A program made the translations under genes and the position numbers. Of a stretch of DNA of 64,000 nucleotides, positions 29,646-38,379 are shown piece after piece. The notes under the pieces were generated by a model. The model saw nothing but the letters and a program-made list of their open reading frames with translations. It had not been told where the DNA came from and searched no databases. The DNA is from Cupriavidus alkaliphilus. Its GTDB lineage: Bacteria; Pseudomonadota; Gammaproteobacteria; Burkholderiales; Burkholderiaceae. The stretch's first letter is position 1. Each line of letters opens with the position of its first letter. The stretch covers positions 310,001 to 374,000 of the forward strand of contig NZ_FMAD01000002.1 in the NCBI RefSeq assembly GCF_900094595.1. Direction: 5' to 3'.

Positions 29646-30917
29646 ATGAAGTTGCGACGTATCGATACCCTGTTCGGCCGCATTGCGCTGCTGATCGCCG
29701 CGGTGCTGGTGATCAGCCATTTCTCGTGGCTGGCCATCCTGCGCATGGACCGGCGCCAGCAGCAGGTCGACTATTCGGTGGAGCAGATGCTGTTCCAGCT
29801 CGACAGCATCGAGCGCGCGCTCGATGCGCGCCCGCCCGCCAAGCTGCCCAGCCTGGTGGAAACCGCCAACACCGCCGATGCCGACGAGCACGCCACCGCG
29901 CCCAAGGGCGGCCGCTCGCGCCGGCTGGTGGAGCAGTTCATCAGCCGCCTGCCGCAAGGCACCGAGATCCGGCTGGAGGACGAGACCACGCCGCGCATCT
30001 GGATCAAGCTGCCGGACCGCGCCGACTGGATCGCGATGCCGATCCTGTGGGTCCACAACCCGCCGCCGGACAACCGGCTGGTGCCGGGGGTGATGCTGGT
30101 GGTGGGCGTGGCGATCGTGTTCGCCGTGCTGATCGCGTGGCAGATCCAGCGCCCGGTGCGCGACATGGCCAACGCGGCCGCGCTGCTGTCGCGCCAGCAC
30201 GCCGTACCGCCGCTGCGCGAGCGCGGCCCGCACGAGCTGCGCCAGCTGATCGAGCGCTTCAACCGCATGGTGGCCGACCTCGCGCGCATCGACCAGGAAC
30301 GCAACACCATGCTGGCCGGCATCGCCCACGACCTGAAGACGCCGCTGGCGCGGCTGCGCCTGCGCGCCGAGATGCTGGCCGATCCCAAGGCCGCCGCCGG
30401 GGTCACGCGCGACGTCGATTCGATGGCGGCCATCGTCGAGCAGTTCCTGAGCTTCGCGCAGACCAGCGAGTCCACCGCGCGGCCGGTGCCGGTGGACCGG
30501 CGCGTCAACGAGCTGGCCGCCTCGCTGGCCGAGCAGGAGCGCCAGGTGGTGCTGTCGCTGGGCGCGGGCGAGGGCTTCCGCATGATCGCCACGCAGCTGG
30601 ACCGCATCGTCGGCAACCTGGTCGACAACGCCTACGCCTATGGCAAGCCGCCGGTCTGCATCGCGACCTCGCGCACGCCCGACGGCTACATGCTGGTGGT
30701 GGAAGACCAGGGCGACGGCATTCCCGACCACGACATGGAACGCGCCACGCTGCCGTTCGTGCGGCTCGACCCGGCGCGCGGCGGTAATGCGCACTCCGGG
30801 CTGGGGCTGGCGATCGTCGACCGGCTGGTGCGGCAGGCGGGGGGGAAGCTCAACCTGGTGAATGCCGAGGGGGGCGGGTTGAGGGTGGAGATGCTGTTTG
30901 GGGCGGCTACGGCTTGA
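29646..30917 (+). CDS. sensor histidine kinase, EnvZ-like
   Basis: This 423-residue membrane kinase is the partner of the preceding response regulator. It has one membrane helix at about residues 12-32, a periplasmic sensor of about 110 residues containing a charged basic patch, a second helix at about 146-166, a HAMP linker, and a dimerisation box LAGIAHDLKTPLARLR with the phosphorylated His228. The ATPase domain has IVGNLVDNAYAYG, GDGIP and GLGLAIVDRLV. The signal is unknown, though the divergent efflux operon suggests envelope or toxic-compound stress. Confidence 0.93.
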   Translation: MKLRRIDTLFGRIALLIAAVLVISHFSWLAILRMDRRQQQVDYSVEQMLFQLDSIERALDARPPAKLPSLVETANTADADEHATAPKGGRSRRLVEQFISRLPQGTEIRLEDETTPRIWIKLPDRADWIAMPILWVHNPPPDNRLVPGVMLVVGVAIVFAVLIAWQIQRPVRDMANAAALLSRQHAVPPLRERGPHELRQLIERFNRMVADLARIDQERNTMLAGIAHDLKTPLARLRLRAEMLADPKAAAGVTRDVDSMAAIVEQFLSFAQTSESTARPVPVDRRVNELAASLAEQERQVVLSLGAGEGFRMIATQLDRIVGNLVDNAYAYGKPPVCIATSRTPDGYMLVVEDQGDGIPDHDMERATLPFVRLDPARGGNAHSGLGLAIVDRLVRQAGGKLNLVNAEGGGLRVEMLFGAATA

Positions 30918-30950
30918 TGCGGGCGGCTGTGGCCCGATGATCGCTTGCCT

Positions 30951-30981
30951 GCTCCCTCTCCCGCGTGCGGGAGAGGGGAGC
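30951..30981. repeat. intergenic palindrome, REP-like family copy
   Basis: CCCTCTCCCGC (30954-30964) and GCGGGAGAGGG (30967-30977) form the same hairpin as at 11368-11391, with outer GCTCC and GGAGC pairing. It lies between the convergent kinase and plsY genes and ends GGGAGCAAAC, as does the palindrome at 8416. It could shield or end both transcripts. Confidence 0.7.
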
Positions 30982-31025
30982 AAACCGGCCGCATGTGGTC
31001 GCGCGCAGCCGTTTGCGTCAATTCT

Positions 31026-31634
31026 TCAAACCTTCTTCTTCTCCCCGATCCGGCTTTCCTTGCCCGCCAGCAGCTTGGCAATGTTCTGCCGGTGCCGCGC
31101 GATCAGCAGCACGCTGATGACGAAGATCGCTCCGGCCATCACGTCGACGCCGTTCATCAGCACATGGAAGAACGGCGCGAAGATCGCCGCCACCAGCGCC
31201 GCCAGCGACGAATAGCGGAAGAAGAAGGCGATGATCAGCCAGGTGGCCAGCGTGCCCAGGCCCAGGATCGGATTGATCGCCAGCAGGATGCCGGCCGCGG
31301 TGGCCACGCCCTTGCCGCCGGCGAAGCGGTGGAATACGGGGAACAGGTGGCCGAGGAACACCGCCAGCGCCACCATGGCCAGGCCGGTGTCGTTGAGGCC
31401 GTAAGCCGGGCCGAAACGCGCCGCCAGCCAGACCGCCAGCCAGCCTTTCAGGGCATCGCCGATCAGCGTCAGGATCGCCGCCTTCTTGTTGCCGGTGCGC
31501 AGCACGTTGGTGGCGCCGGGGTTGCCCGAGCCGTAGGAATGCGGATCCGGCAGCCCCATCAGCTTGCTGACGACCACAGCGAAGGAAACGGAGCCGATCA
31601 GGTAGGCGGCAAGGGCAAAAAGCAGATTGGCCAT
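31026..31634 (-). CDS. plsY: glycerol-3-phosphate acyltransferase PlsY
   Basis: PlsY transfers acyl groups from acyl-phosphate to glycerol 3-phosphate at the inner membrane, the first step of phospholipid synthesis. The 202-residue protein has several hydrophobic helices and the three family motifs: [21 protein letters not shown], the central [22 protein letters not shown] segment, and the late helix region. The start [15 protein letters not shown] fits the family exactly. Upstream frame is antisense or non-coding. It is followed leftwards by the repeat near 30951. Confidence 0.95.
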   Translation of the reverse strand: MANLLFALAAYLIGSVSFAVVVSKLMGLPDPHSYGSGNPGATNVLRTGNKKAAILTLIGDALKGWLAVWLAARFGPAYGLNDTGLAMVALAVFLGHLFPVFHRFAGGKGVATAAGILLAINPILGLGTLATWLIIAFFFRYSSLAALVAAIFAPFFHVLMNGVDVMAGAIFVISVLLIARHRQNIAKLLAGKESRIGEKKKV

Positions 31635-31758
31635 GTGGAGTGGGATGTTTTCAGGCTGGCGCGATTGTAGCGCGGCGGGGGCCTGGCCACGACCGTGACT
31701 ACCCGGATTGGCGTGGAGGCTTGCTTCGGTCTGAAGCGGCGCCACGCGGCTGGCAAGT

Positions 31759-32250
31759 TCAGTCCGGCAGCGCGCACTGCACCGGCTGGGCGTCGAGCAG
31801 CGCGGGCAGCAGCTTCGGATCCAGGCTGACCAGGTAGCCGCGGCGCCCGCCGTTGATATAGATGCGCGCCAGCTCCAGCACGGTCGCTTCCACAAACACC
31901 GGCATGCGCTTCCTGGTGCCGAACGGCGAGGTGCCGCCCACCAGGTAGCCGCTGTGCCGCTGCGCCACCTCGGGCTTGCACGGCTGCACGCTCTTGCGCG
32001 CGGACTGGCGCGCCAGGTTCTTGGTCGAGACCGAGCAATCGCCGTGCATCAGCACCACCAGCGGCTGCGCGCGCTCGTCTTCCATGATCAGGGTCTTGAT
32101 CACGTCATGCTCGGGCACGCCCAGCTGGCGCGCCGATTCGCCGGTGCCGCCATGCTCGACGTAGTCATAGGGGTGTTCGCCGAAGGCCACGCCTTGCTTG
32201 CGCAGGAACTGGGTGGCAGGGGTTTCGGACACGTGCTTGTTCTTGCTCAT
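31759..32250 (-). CDS. ybaK: YbaK-family Cys-tRNA(Pro) deacylase
   Basis: This 163-residue trans-editing enzyme hydrolyses cysteinyl-tRNA(Pro) formed by prolyl-tRNA synthetase. The YbaK/EbsC fold is shown by [31 protein letters not shown], the VIKTLIM segment, the essential lysine region [17 protein letters not shown], and the [21 protein letters not shown] loop. It lies 24 bases after xerD in the same direction and about 125 bases before plsY. Confidence 0.93.
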   Translation of the reverse strand: MSKNKHVSETPATQFLRKQGVAFGEHPYDYVEHGGTGESARQLGVPEHDVIKTLIMEDERAQPLVVLMHGDCSVSTKNLARQSARKSVQPCKPEVAQRHSGYLVGGTSPFGTRKRMPVFVEATVLELARIYINGGRRGYLVSLDPKLLPALLDAQPVQCALPD

Positions 32251-32274
32251 GGCGATGGGGTCGCTCAGTGCCGC

Positions 32275-33213
32275 TCAGCCGCGCGGATGGTGCTGCTGGT
32301 GCAGCTCGCGCAGGCGCTCGCGCGCAACGTGGGTATAGATCTGGGTGGTGGAGATATCGGCGTGGCCCAGCAGCAGCTGCACCACGCGCAGGTCGGCGCC
32401 GTGGTTGAGCAGGTGCGTGGCAAAGGCATGCCGCAGCGTGTGCGGCGACAGCGGGGCATGCACGCCGGCGTCGCGCGCATGGCGCTTGATCAGGTGCCAG
32501 AACGCCTGCCGCGTCATGCCCTCGCCGCGCTGCGTGACGAACAGCGCGTCGCAGGCGCGCCCGGCCAGCAGCACCGGACGTGCGCCGGCCAGGTAGCGCC
32601 GCAGCCAGTCGCCGGCCTGCTGGCCGAACGGCACCAGGCGCTCCTTGTCGCCCTTGCCGCCGACCACGCGCGCCACGCCCTCGTTCAGGCCGATCTCGAC
32701 GGTCTTCATCTGGGTCAGTTCCGACACGCGCAGGCCGCTGGCGTACATCAGCTCGAGCATGGTGCGGTCGCGCAGGCCCAGCGGGGTCTCGGTGTCGGGC
32801 GCCTCCAGCAGCGCGTCGACCTGGGCCTCGGTCAGGGTCTTGGGGTAGCGTGGCGGCTGCTTGGCGGGGCGCAGCAGCAGGCAGGGGTCGGTCTGCACCA
32901 GGTGCTCGCGCAGCGCCCACTGGTAGAAGCGGCGGAACACCGCCAGGCGCCGGTTGGCCGACGACGCTCGGGTCTGCGTATGGCGCGCGCTGAAGTACGC
33001 CGACAGCGCGCCGTCGTCGGCGCCGAGCAGTTCGCCGCGCTGCTCCTGCTGCAGCCAGCGCGCCAGCAGCGTCAGGTCGCGCCGGTAGGCATCGATGGTG
33101 TTGCGCGAGAGCCCGTCTTCCAGCCACAGCGCATCGCAGAAGCGGCTGACCAGGGCCACGTCGGCAGCGCTGGCGACGGCGGTGAGCTCGGCTGGCGCCG
33201 GGGCGCCGCTCAT
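32275..33213 (-). CDS. xerD: tyrosine recombinase XerD
   Basis: XerD acts with XerC at dif to resolve chromosome dimers. The 312-residue protein has the N-terminal SAM-like core-binding domain ([23 protein letters not shown]) and the catalytic domain with the first arginine in ASGLRVSEL, the lysine turn [40 protein letters not shown] with the nucleophilic tyrosine. No integron or element context is present, which supports XerD rather than a mobile integrase. Its start overlaps the ogt stop by four bases. Confidence 0.94.
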   Translation of the reverse strand: MSGAPAPAELTAVASAADVALVSRFCDALWLEDGLSRNTIDAYRRDLTLLARWLQQEQRGELLGADDGALSAYFSARHTQTRASSANRRLAVFRRFYQWALREHLVQTDPCLLLRPAKQPPRYPKTLTEAQVDALLEAPDTETPLGLRDRTMLELMYASGLRVSELTQMKTVEIGLNEGVARVVGGKGDKERLVPFGQQAGDWLRRYLAGARPVLLAGRACDALFVTQRGEGMTRQAFWHLIKRHARDAGVHAPLSPHTLRHAFATHLLNHGADLRVVQLLLGHADISTTQIYTHVARERLRELHQQHHPRG

Positions 33214-33689
33214 ATCAGCATGGCGCCCTCATGGCGCAGCAGCCAGCGTTTGACGTCGAGGTAGAAGCCGTCCTCGGCATGGTGCGAGAACCCGCCGATG
33301 CCGCGCGCCGAGACCACGCGATGGCATGGCACCAGGATCGGGAACGGGTTCTGCCCGCAGGCCTGGCCGACCGCGCGCGGCATCGCGCCGATGGCTTCGG
33401 CGATGGTGCCGTAGGTGGTGGTCGCGCCGCGCGGCACGGCGCAGATGGCCTGCCACACGCGCTGCTGGAAGGCACTGCCGGCGGCGGCCAGCGGCACGTC
33501 GAAGGCGGTGTCGGGATCGTCGTAATAGGCCGCCAGCTGCGCCGCGAGCCGCTGCGTCAGCGCATCGGCCGGCGCAAGCGCCTCGACGTGCCCGGGAAGG
33601 TACACGATGCCCCGGATGCGCGCGCCGTCCGTGCGCACGCCGATCTTGCCGAACGGGGCGGTAAGGATGGCGTCGTAGGTGGCGGGCAT
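33210..33689 (-). CDS. ogt: methylated-DNA--[protein]-cysteine S-methyltransferase
   Basis: This suicide enzyme removes alkyl groups from O6-alkylguanine. The 159-residue protein is of the Ogt type with the acceptor motif [16 protein letters not shown], the helix-turn-helix region [32 protein letters not shown], and a C-terminal helix. It overlaps xerD by four bases (ATGA), so the two are translationally coupled. The N-terminal domain is short, as in Ogt rather than Ada. Confidence 0.94.
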   Translation of the reverse strand: MPATYDAILTAPFGKIGVRTDGARIRGIVYLPGHVEALAPADALTQRLAAQLAAYYDDPDTAFDVPLAAAGSAFQQRVWQAICAVPRGATTTYGTIAEAIGAMPRAVGQACGQNPFPILVPCHRVVSARGIGGFSHHAEDGFYLDVKRWLLRHEGAMLI

Positions 33690-33741
33690 GGCGGTCAGGC
33701 TGGGGCGAATGCTGGATTTTAGTGCTTTTTGGCGGGGGCAG

Positions 33742-33768
33742 AAAAAAGGCCGCCTTGCGGCGGCCCTT
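33742..33768 (-). terminator. intrinsic terminator after the Bug gene
   Basis: On the minus strand GGCCGCC and GGCGGCC pair around GCAA, and the stem is followed by TTTTTTC. It lies 27 bases after the Bug protein stop and separates it from ogt. Confidence 0.85.
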
Positions 33769-33794
33769 TGGCGGTTGGTGTCACACCGGCCGGA

Positions 33795-34763
33795 TTACTG
33801 CTCCAGCTTGATGTTCTGCACCTTGACCAGGTTCTTCATCTTGTCGAATTCCTTCTTGATCTCGGCCGCGTGCTGCGCCGGCGTGTTGCCCGACGGCTCG
33901 GCGCCGGCGGTGCGCAGGCGCTGCTGGAAGTCCTTGTCCTGCAGGGCCTTGACCGCGGCTTCGTTGAGCTTCTTGATGACCTCGTCAGGCGTGCCGGCCG
34001 GCGCCACCAGGCCGTACCAGGCCGGATCGTTCGGCTCCTTCAGGCCCATTTCGCCGAAGGTCGGCACGTCCGGCAGCGAGTCCAGCCGCTTGTTCCAGGC
34101 CACTACCAGCGGGCGCAGCTTGCCGGCCTTGATGTAGGGCATCGACGACGGCAGGTTGTCGACCATGATCGGCACCTGGCCGGCCAGCACGTCGTTCAGT
34201 GCCGGGCCCGCGCCGCGGTACGGGATATGGACCATGAAGGTCTTGGTCGAGACCTTGAACTGCTCGCCCAGCATGTGGCCGAAGCCGCAGGTGCCCGACG
34301 ATGCGTACGAATACTTGCCCGGGTTGGCCTTCAGCACGGCCAGGAACTCCTTGTAGTCCTTGGCCGGGAAGCTCGGGTTCACCGCGATCACGTTGGCCAC
34401 GTTGGCCAGGTTGGTGATGGGCTTGAAGTCCTTGATCGGGTCGTACGACAGCTTGGGGTTGCAGGCCGGGTTCACGGCCATGGTCGAGACCGTCGAGATG
34501 CCGATGGTGTAGCCGTCCGGCGCGGCCTTGGCGATGGCGTCGGCGCCGATCGAACCGCCCCCGCCGGCGCGGTTTTCCACCACCACCGGCTGGCCCAGGA
34601 TGCGGCTCATCTGGTCCGCCGCGCCACGGCCGACGATGTCGGTGGTGCCGCCGGGTGCGAACGGAATGATCAGGCGGATCGGCTTGGTGGGGTAGCTCTG
34701 GGCTTGCGCCGCGGTGGCGGCGGCCGCCAGGGCCAGGGTCAGTGCGAGTTTGCCAGCTTGCAT
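33795..34763 (-). CDS. Bug/TctC-family tripartite tricarboxylate transporter binding protein
   Basis: This 322-residue periplasmic binding protein has a signal peptide ending AAQAQ (about residue 21) and the mature start SYPTKPIRLIIPFAPGGTTDIVGR. ENRAGGGGSIGADAIAKAAPDGYTIG, VHIPYRGAGPALNDVL and VPTFGEMG follow, all hallmarks of Bug proteins. Bug family members in Burkholderiales number in the hundreds and mostly stand alone, as here. It is terminated by the hairpin at 33742. Three cysteines are visible in the mature part, not in a lipobox. The ligand is unknown. Confidence 0.93.
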   Translation of the reverse strand: MQAGKLALTLALAAAATAAQAQSYPTKPIRLIIPFAPGGTTDIVGRGAADQMSRILGQPVVVENRAGGGGSIGADAIAKAAPDGYTIGISTVSTMAVNPACNPKLSYDPIKDFKPITNLANVANVIAVNPSFPAKDYKEFLAVLKANPGKYSYASSGTCGFGHMLGEQFKVSTKTFMVHIPYRGAGPALNDVLAGQVPIMVDNLPSSMPYIKAGKLRPLVVAWNKRLDSLPDVPTFGEMGLKEPNDPAWYGLVAPAGTPDEVIKKLNEAAVKALQDKDFQQRLRTAGAEPSGNTPAQHAAEIKKEFDKMKNLVKVQNIKLEQ

Positions 34764-34866
34764 GAGATCATGTCTCCCGTCAGAAATCCGGGCAGGGTGC
34801 CGCCCGGAAGCAAAAAAACCGTCGCAGTGCCACAGGTCGGGCGGTGCGTCGGCAGCGTAATCTGGG

Positions 34867-35562
34867 TCAGCCGCCCAGCAGGCCGCGCTTGACGCCGGCG
34901 TCGACCGGGCGTTCGCCCAGGAACACCCGCAGCAGGGCCTGGTAAAAGTCTTCGCCGGGAATCGGCCGGCCGCGCGGCGTGCCGTTGATGGCGACGACCG
35001 TCCCCGTCTGCGGGGAAAAATCCAGGTTGATGACATCGCCCTTGTGCGCGGTGCCGATCTCGCCCAGGGTGCGCTCGAACTGTACCAGCCGCGCCGCCAG
35101 GCCCTGCATCTGCGCCTCGCTGTGGTTGTCGCGCATGCCCTGGCGGATCGCGCGCACCACCGCCGGCGGCTCGGTCTCGCGCAGGATGCGTAACTGTAGC
35201 CGCTTGGCGCCGGAGGTGCCCAGTACCACGGCCGCGTTGCGGGCCTTTTCCTCCAGGTACAGCGCGGCCACGTAGCCCTTGGTCAGGAAGCCGGTGCGCA
35301 GCGCCGCGCCATTGAGCTGCAGTTCCTTGCCGCCCACGCGCGCGGCATCGTCGAAGCGTACGCCGGCGATCTCGACCGCGCGCGCCGGCCCCGGCACGGC
35401 ATGCACCACGGCCACGGCGCCGAGCGCCGCCAGCACGACAGCCAGGCGCAGGCGGCGGCCCGGCCGGAAGCCAGGGCGGAAGCGGGAGCGGAGGAGGGTG
35501 TCCACGCGCGTGCGCGCGGAACGGATGCGGGACAACATGGCGGCAGGCGTACAACTTGGCAT
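34867..35562 (-). CDS. exported chalcone isomerase-like domain protein
   Basis: This protein of 231 residues carries a chalcone-isomerase-like domain (IAGVRFDDAARVGGKELQLNGAALRTGFLTKGYVAALYL, then LDFSPQTGTVVAINGTPRGRPIPGEDFYQALLRVFLG). Bacterial members of this family are periplasmic proteins of unknown function and not flavonoid enzymes. A basic N-terminus and hydrophobic run (LRLAVVLAALGAVAVVHAVPG, about residues 36-56) form an export signal or anchor. ATG codons at 35562 and 35538 are both possible; the former has GGGCAGC upstream. It precedes the Bug gene by 103 bases. Confidence 0.8.
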   Translation of the reverse strand: MPSCTPAAMLSRIRSARTRVDTLLRSRFRPGFRPGRRLRLAVVLAALGAVAVVHAVPGPARAVEIAGVRFDDAARVGGKELQLNGAALRTGFLTKGYVAALYLEEKARNAAVVLGTSGAKRLQLRILRETEPPAVVRAIRQGMRDNHSEAQMQGLAARLVQFERTLGEIGTAHKGDVINLDFSPQTGTVVAINGTPRGRPIPGEDFYQALLRVFLGERPVDAGVKRGLLGG

Positions 35563-35720
35563 GCCATGCTGCCCGAAATCTGGAAAAATACCTATCCGTA
35601 TCTGCCCTAGTCTGCACATTCCGGCTTTGTTGCCGTTATCTCTCCGCGCCGCTGCTTCTGTGCGACGGCTGCGCGGGCAGTTGCAGCGCCATGCCACTGC
35701 CACCACAACTACAACCCCAG

Positions 35721-36614
35721 ATGTCTTCCGCCCTCCTGCTGGTCCCGGACTTCAGCCTGATCCTGATCGGCTGGCTGCTGGTGCGCTATTCCCCCTTCGA
35801 CCGCGCCTTCTGGGGCGGGGTGGAGCGGCTGGTCTACTTCGTGCTGTTCCCGGCGCTGCTGCTGCAGTCGACCAATACCGCGGTGCTCGATTTCTCGTCG
35901 ACCTCGGCCATGCTGGGGCTGGCGCTGCTGGTGCTGGCTACTGGCCTGGCCGGCGGCTACGCCGTCAAATGGGTGCTGCGCCCGGACCCGGTCAGCTTTG
36001 CCTCGGGGCTGCAGACCGCGTTCCGCTTCAATTCCTATATCGGGCTGGCGCTGGCCGCGCGGCTGGGCGGCTCCGAAGGCCTGGCGCTGATGGCGCTGAT
36101 CGTCGGCTGTACCGTGCCGCTGTGCAACGTGGCCGCGGTGTGGGCGCTGGCCCGGCATGGCCAGGCCGCGCTGTGGAAGGAACTGGCGCGCAATCCGCTG
36201 ATCCTGGCCACCGCCGGCGGCCTGGCGACCAACCTGATGGGGCTGCACGCGCCCGAGGTGCTGGGCATGACGCTGAACCGGCTGGGCTCGGCGTCGACCG
36301 CGCTGGGCCTGATGACGGTGGGCGCCGGGCTGCAGATGAGCGGCGCCACCGGCACCGCCGGGCCGGTGGCGTGGTGGACCGGGGTCAAGCTGGTGGCGAT
36401 GCCGTGCGTGGCATGGCTGGTGGGGCGGCACCTGCCGCTGACCGCGCTGCAGTACCAGATCGTGGTGCTGTACGCCTCGCTGCCGACCGCCTCCAGTGCC
36501 TACATCCTGGCCGTGCGCATGGGCGGCAACGGGCCGATGGTGGCGGCGACGATCTCGCTGATGACGGTGGCGGCGATCGTCACCACGCCGCTGTGGCTGG
36601 CGCTGGTGAGCTGA
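35721..36614 (+). CDS. AEC-family permease
   Basis: This 297-residue inner-membrane protein belongs to the auxin efflux carrier family, whose bacterial members move organic acids such as malonate or malate. About ten hydrophobic segments are visible, from SSALLLVPDFSLILIGWLLVRYSPF to MVAATISLMTVAAIVTTPLWLALVS. The start MSSALLL was chosen because the upstream 55 codons are poor in family likeness. It is divergent from the chalcone-isomerase-like gene and convergent with queG. Confidence 0.88.
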   Translation: MSSALLLVPDFSLILIGWLLVRYSPFDRAFWGGVERLVYFVLFPALLLQSTNTAVLDFSSTSAMLGLALLVLATGLAGGYAVKWVLRPDPVSFASGLQTAFRFNSYIGLALAARLGGSEGLALMALIVGCTVPLCNVAAVWALARHGQAALWKELARNPLILATAGGLATNLMGLHAPEVLGMTLNRLGSASTALGLMTVGAGLQMSGATGTAGPVAWWTGVKLVAMPCVAWLVGRHLPLTALQYQIVVLYASLPTASSAYILAVRMGGNGPMVAATISLMTVAAIVTTPLWLALVS

Positions 36615-36635
36615 TCCGAGCGGGGCGGTTGGAGA

Positions 36636-37850
36636 TCAGCCGCCCGGTTGCGCCGGCGGCCCGCCCTGCGCCAGGGCCCAGTCGATATGTTCCTGCACCA
36701 TGGGCGTGGCGGTCTCGCGCCGCGCCAGCAGTGCGGCGCGGATGCGCGCGGCCAGTGCCGCGTCCTCGGCGCGCATGCCCGACAGCGCCGTGCGCAGGCT
36801 GTTGCCCAGTCCCACCGCCAGGTTGCGCAGCCAGCGCTCGTGGCCGATGCGGCGGATCGGGCTGCCCTCGAGGCGCTGGTTGAATTCCGCTTCGGTCCAT
36901 TGGAACAGCGCCACCATGTCGGGTGCGTCCAGGCCATTGCGCACGTCGAAGTCCGGCACCGTGGCCACGTGCGCGAACTTGTTCCACGGGCAGGCCAGCT
37001 GGCAGTCGTCGCAGCCGTAGACGCGGTTGCCCATCGGTGCGCGGAATTCCACCGGGATCGCGCCCTTGTGCTCGATGGTGAGGTAGGAAATGCAGCGGCG
37101 CGCATCCAGCCGGTAGGGCGCGACGATGGCGCGCGTGGGGCAGATGTCCAGGCAGCGGTGGCAGCTGCCGCAATGGCCCGACTCGGGCGGATCGGCGGGC
37201 AGCGGGATGTCGACCAGGATCTCGCCGAGGAAGAACATCGAGCCGCCATCGCGGTCCAGCAGCAGCGTATGCTTGCCGCGCCAGCCCAGTCCGCCCTGGC
37301 TGGCCAGCGCCACTTCCATCACCGGGGCCGAATCGGTAAAGACGCGGTAGCCGAACTTGCCGATCTCGGCCTCGATCCGGGTGGCCAGCTGCTGCAGGCG
37401 GCTGCGCAGCACCTTGTGATAGTCGCGTCCGCGTGCGTACAGCGACACCACCGCGGTGGCCGGGTCGTCCAGCCGCGCCAGCTCGTGGCGGCGCCAGTCG
37501 GCGGCCTGCGCGTGCGCGCCGGCGACCGGGACATAGGGCATGCGCGCCACGATCGCGCGCACCGTGCCGGGCACCAGTTCCGCCGGACGGGCGCGCCGCA
37601 GGCCGTGGTTGGCCATATAATCCATGTCGCCGTGGTAGCCCTGCGCCAGCCAGGCCAGCAGTCCGGGCTCGGCGTGCGCGAGGTCGACATCGGCGATGCG
37701 CACCGAGGCAAAGCCCAGCGCCGCGCCCCATGCGCGGATCGACGCGGCCAGTGCCGCAAGCTCCCCCGGGCCCGCGGCCGCATGGCCGCTGGTGTCTGGT
37801 ACTGGTGTGGGCGGCGCATCCGCCTGCCCCGGGGCGACTCGGTCGATCAT
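36636..37850 (-). CDS. queG: epoxyqueuosine reductase
   Basis: QueG reduces epoxyqueuosine to queuosine in the wobble position of certain tRNAs, using cobalamin and two [4Fe-4S] clusters. The 404-residue protein has the substrate-domain motifs GYHGDMDYM and DWRRHELAR, the GWRGKHTLLLDRDGGSMFFLGE segment, and the two ferredoxin-like cysteine sets CGSCHRCLDICPTRAI and GCDDCQLACPWNKF. The start at 37850 lies only 16 bases from the divergent tsaE start. An N-terminal extension of about 20 residues is rich in Ala and Pro. Confidence 0.94.
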   Translation of the reverse strand: MIDRVAPGQADAPPTPVPDTSGHAAAGPGELAALAASIRAWGAALGFASVRIADVDLAHAEPGLLAWLAQGYHGDMDYMANHGLRRARPAELVPGTVRAIVARMPYVPVAGAHAQAADWRRHELARLDDPATAVVSLYARGRDYHKVLRSRLQQLATRIEAEIGKFGYRVFTDSAPVMEVALASQGGLGWRGKHTLLLDRDGGSMFFLGEILVDIPLPADPPESGHCGSCHRCLDICPTRAIVAPYRLDARRCISYLTIEHKGAIPVEFRAPMGNRVYGCDDCQLACPWNKFAHVATVPDFDVRNGLDAPDMVALFQWTEAEFNQRLEGSPIRRIGHERWLRNLAVGLGNSLRTALSGMRAEDAALAARIRAALLARRETATPMVQEHIDWALAQGGPPAQPGG

Positions 37851-37866
37851 TCCTGAATTGTACGCA

Positions 37867-38379
37867 ATGCCCTTGCTCGAAGAACGTACCCTGACGCTGC
37901 CCGACGAAGCCGCCACCGCGCGCCTGGGCGCCGCGCTGGCCGCCGCCGTGCAGGCGATGCCGCCGCGCACGGTGCATGTGCAGCTGTCCGGCGACCTGGG
38001 CGCCGGCAAGACCACGCTGTCGCGCGCAGTGCTGCGCGCGCTGGGCCATGCGGGCAAGGTCCGCAGCCCTACCTATACGCTGTGCGAGCCCTATGACGTC
38101 GCTCGCGCCGACGGCTCGCCGCTGACGGTCTACCACTTCGACCTGTACCGCTTTGCCGATCCCGAAGAGTGGCTCGACGCGGGTTTTCGCGACTGCTTCG
38201 CCGAACCGGCCTTCAACCTGGTCGAGTGGCCGGAAAAGGCCGGGCGCCTGCTGGGGGAACCCGACCTGCACGTGTTGCTCCAATCGGACATGGCCGGCGC
38301 CGATGACACCCGCGAGCGGCGGATCGCGACGATGCGCGCCTATACTCCCACTGGACTTACCTTGCTGAACGCATGCTGA
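37867..38379 (+). CDS. tsaE: tRNA threonylcarbamoyladenosine biosynthesis ATPase TsaE
   Basis: TsaE is the P-loop ATPase that drives the TsaBD complex in t6A formation. The 170-residue protein has the Walker A motif GDLGAGKTTLSRAVL, the SPTYTLCEPY segment, HFDLYRF and the EWPEK motif. The start MPLLEERTLTLPDE suits the family. Its end overlaps amiC by seven bases (ATGCTGA), so the two are translated together, as in many proteobacteria. The sua5 gene at 10281 serves the same pathway. Confidence 0.94.
   Translation: MPLLEERTLTLPDEAATARLGAALAAAVQAMPPRTVHVQLSGDLGAGKTTLSRAVLRALGHAGKVRSPTYTLCEPYDVARADGSPLTVYHFDLYRFADPEEWLDAGFRDCFAEPAFNLVEWPEKAGRLLGEPDLHVLLQSDMAGADDTRERRIATMRAYTPTGLTLLNAC

Noticed and set aside
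32275..33213. Possible phage or integron integrase
   Set aside because: Length, motifs and the ogt/ybaK neighbourhood fit housekeeping XerD; no att site, cassette or phage gene is nearby.
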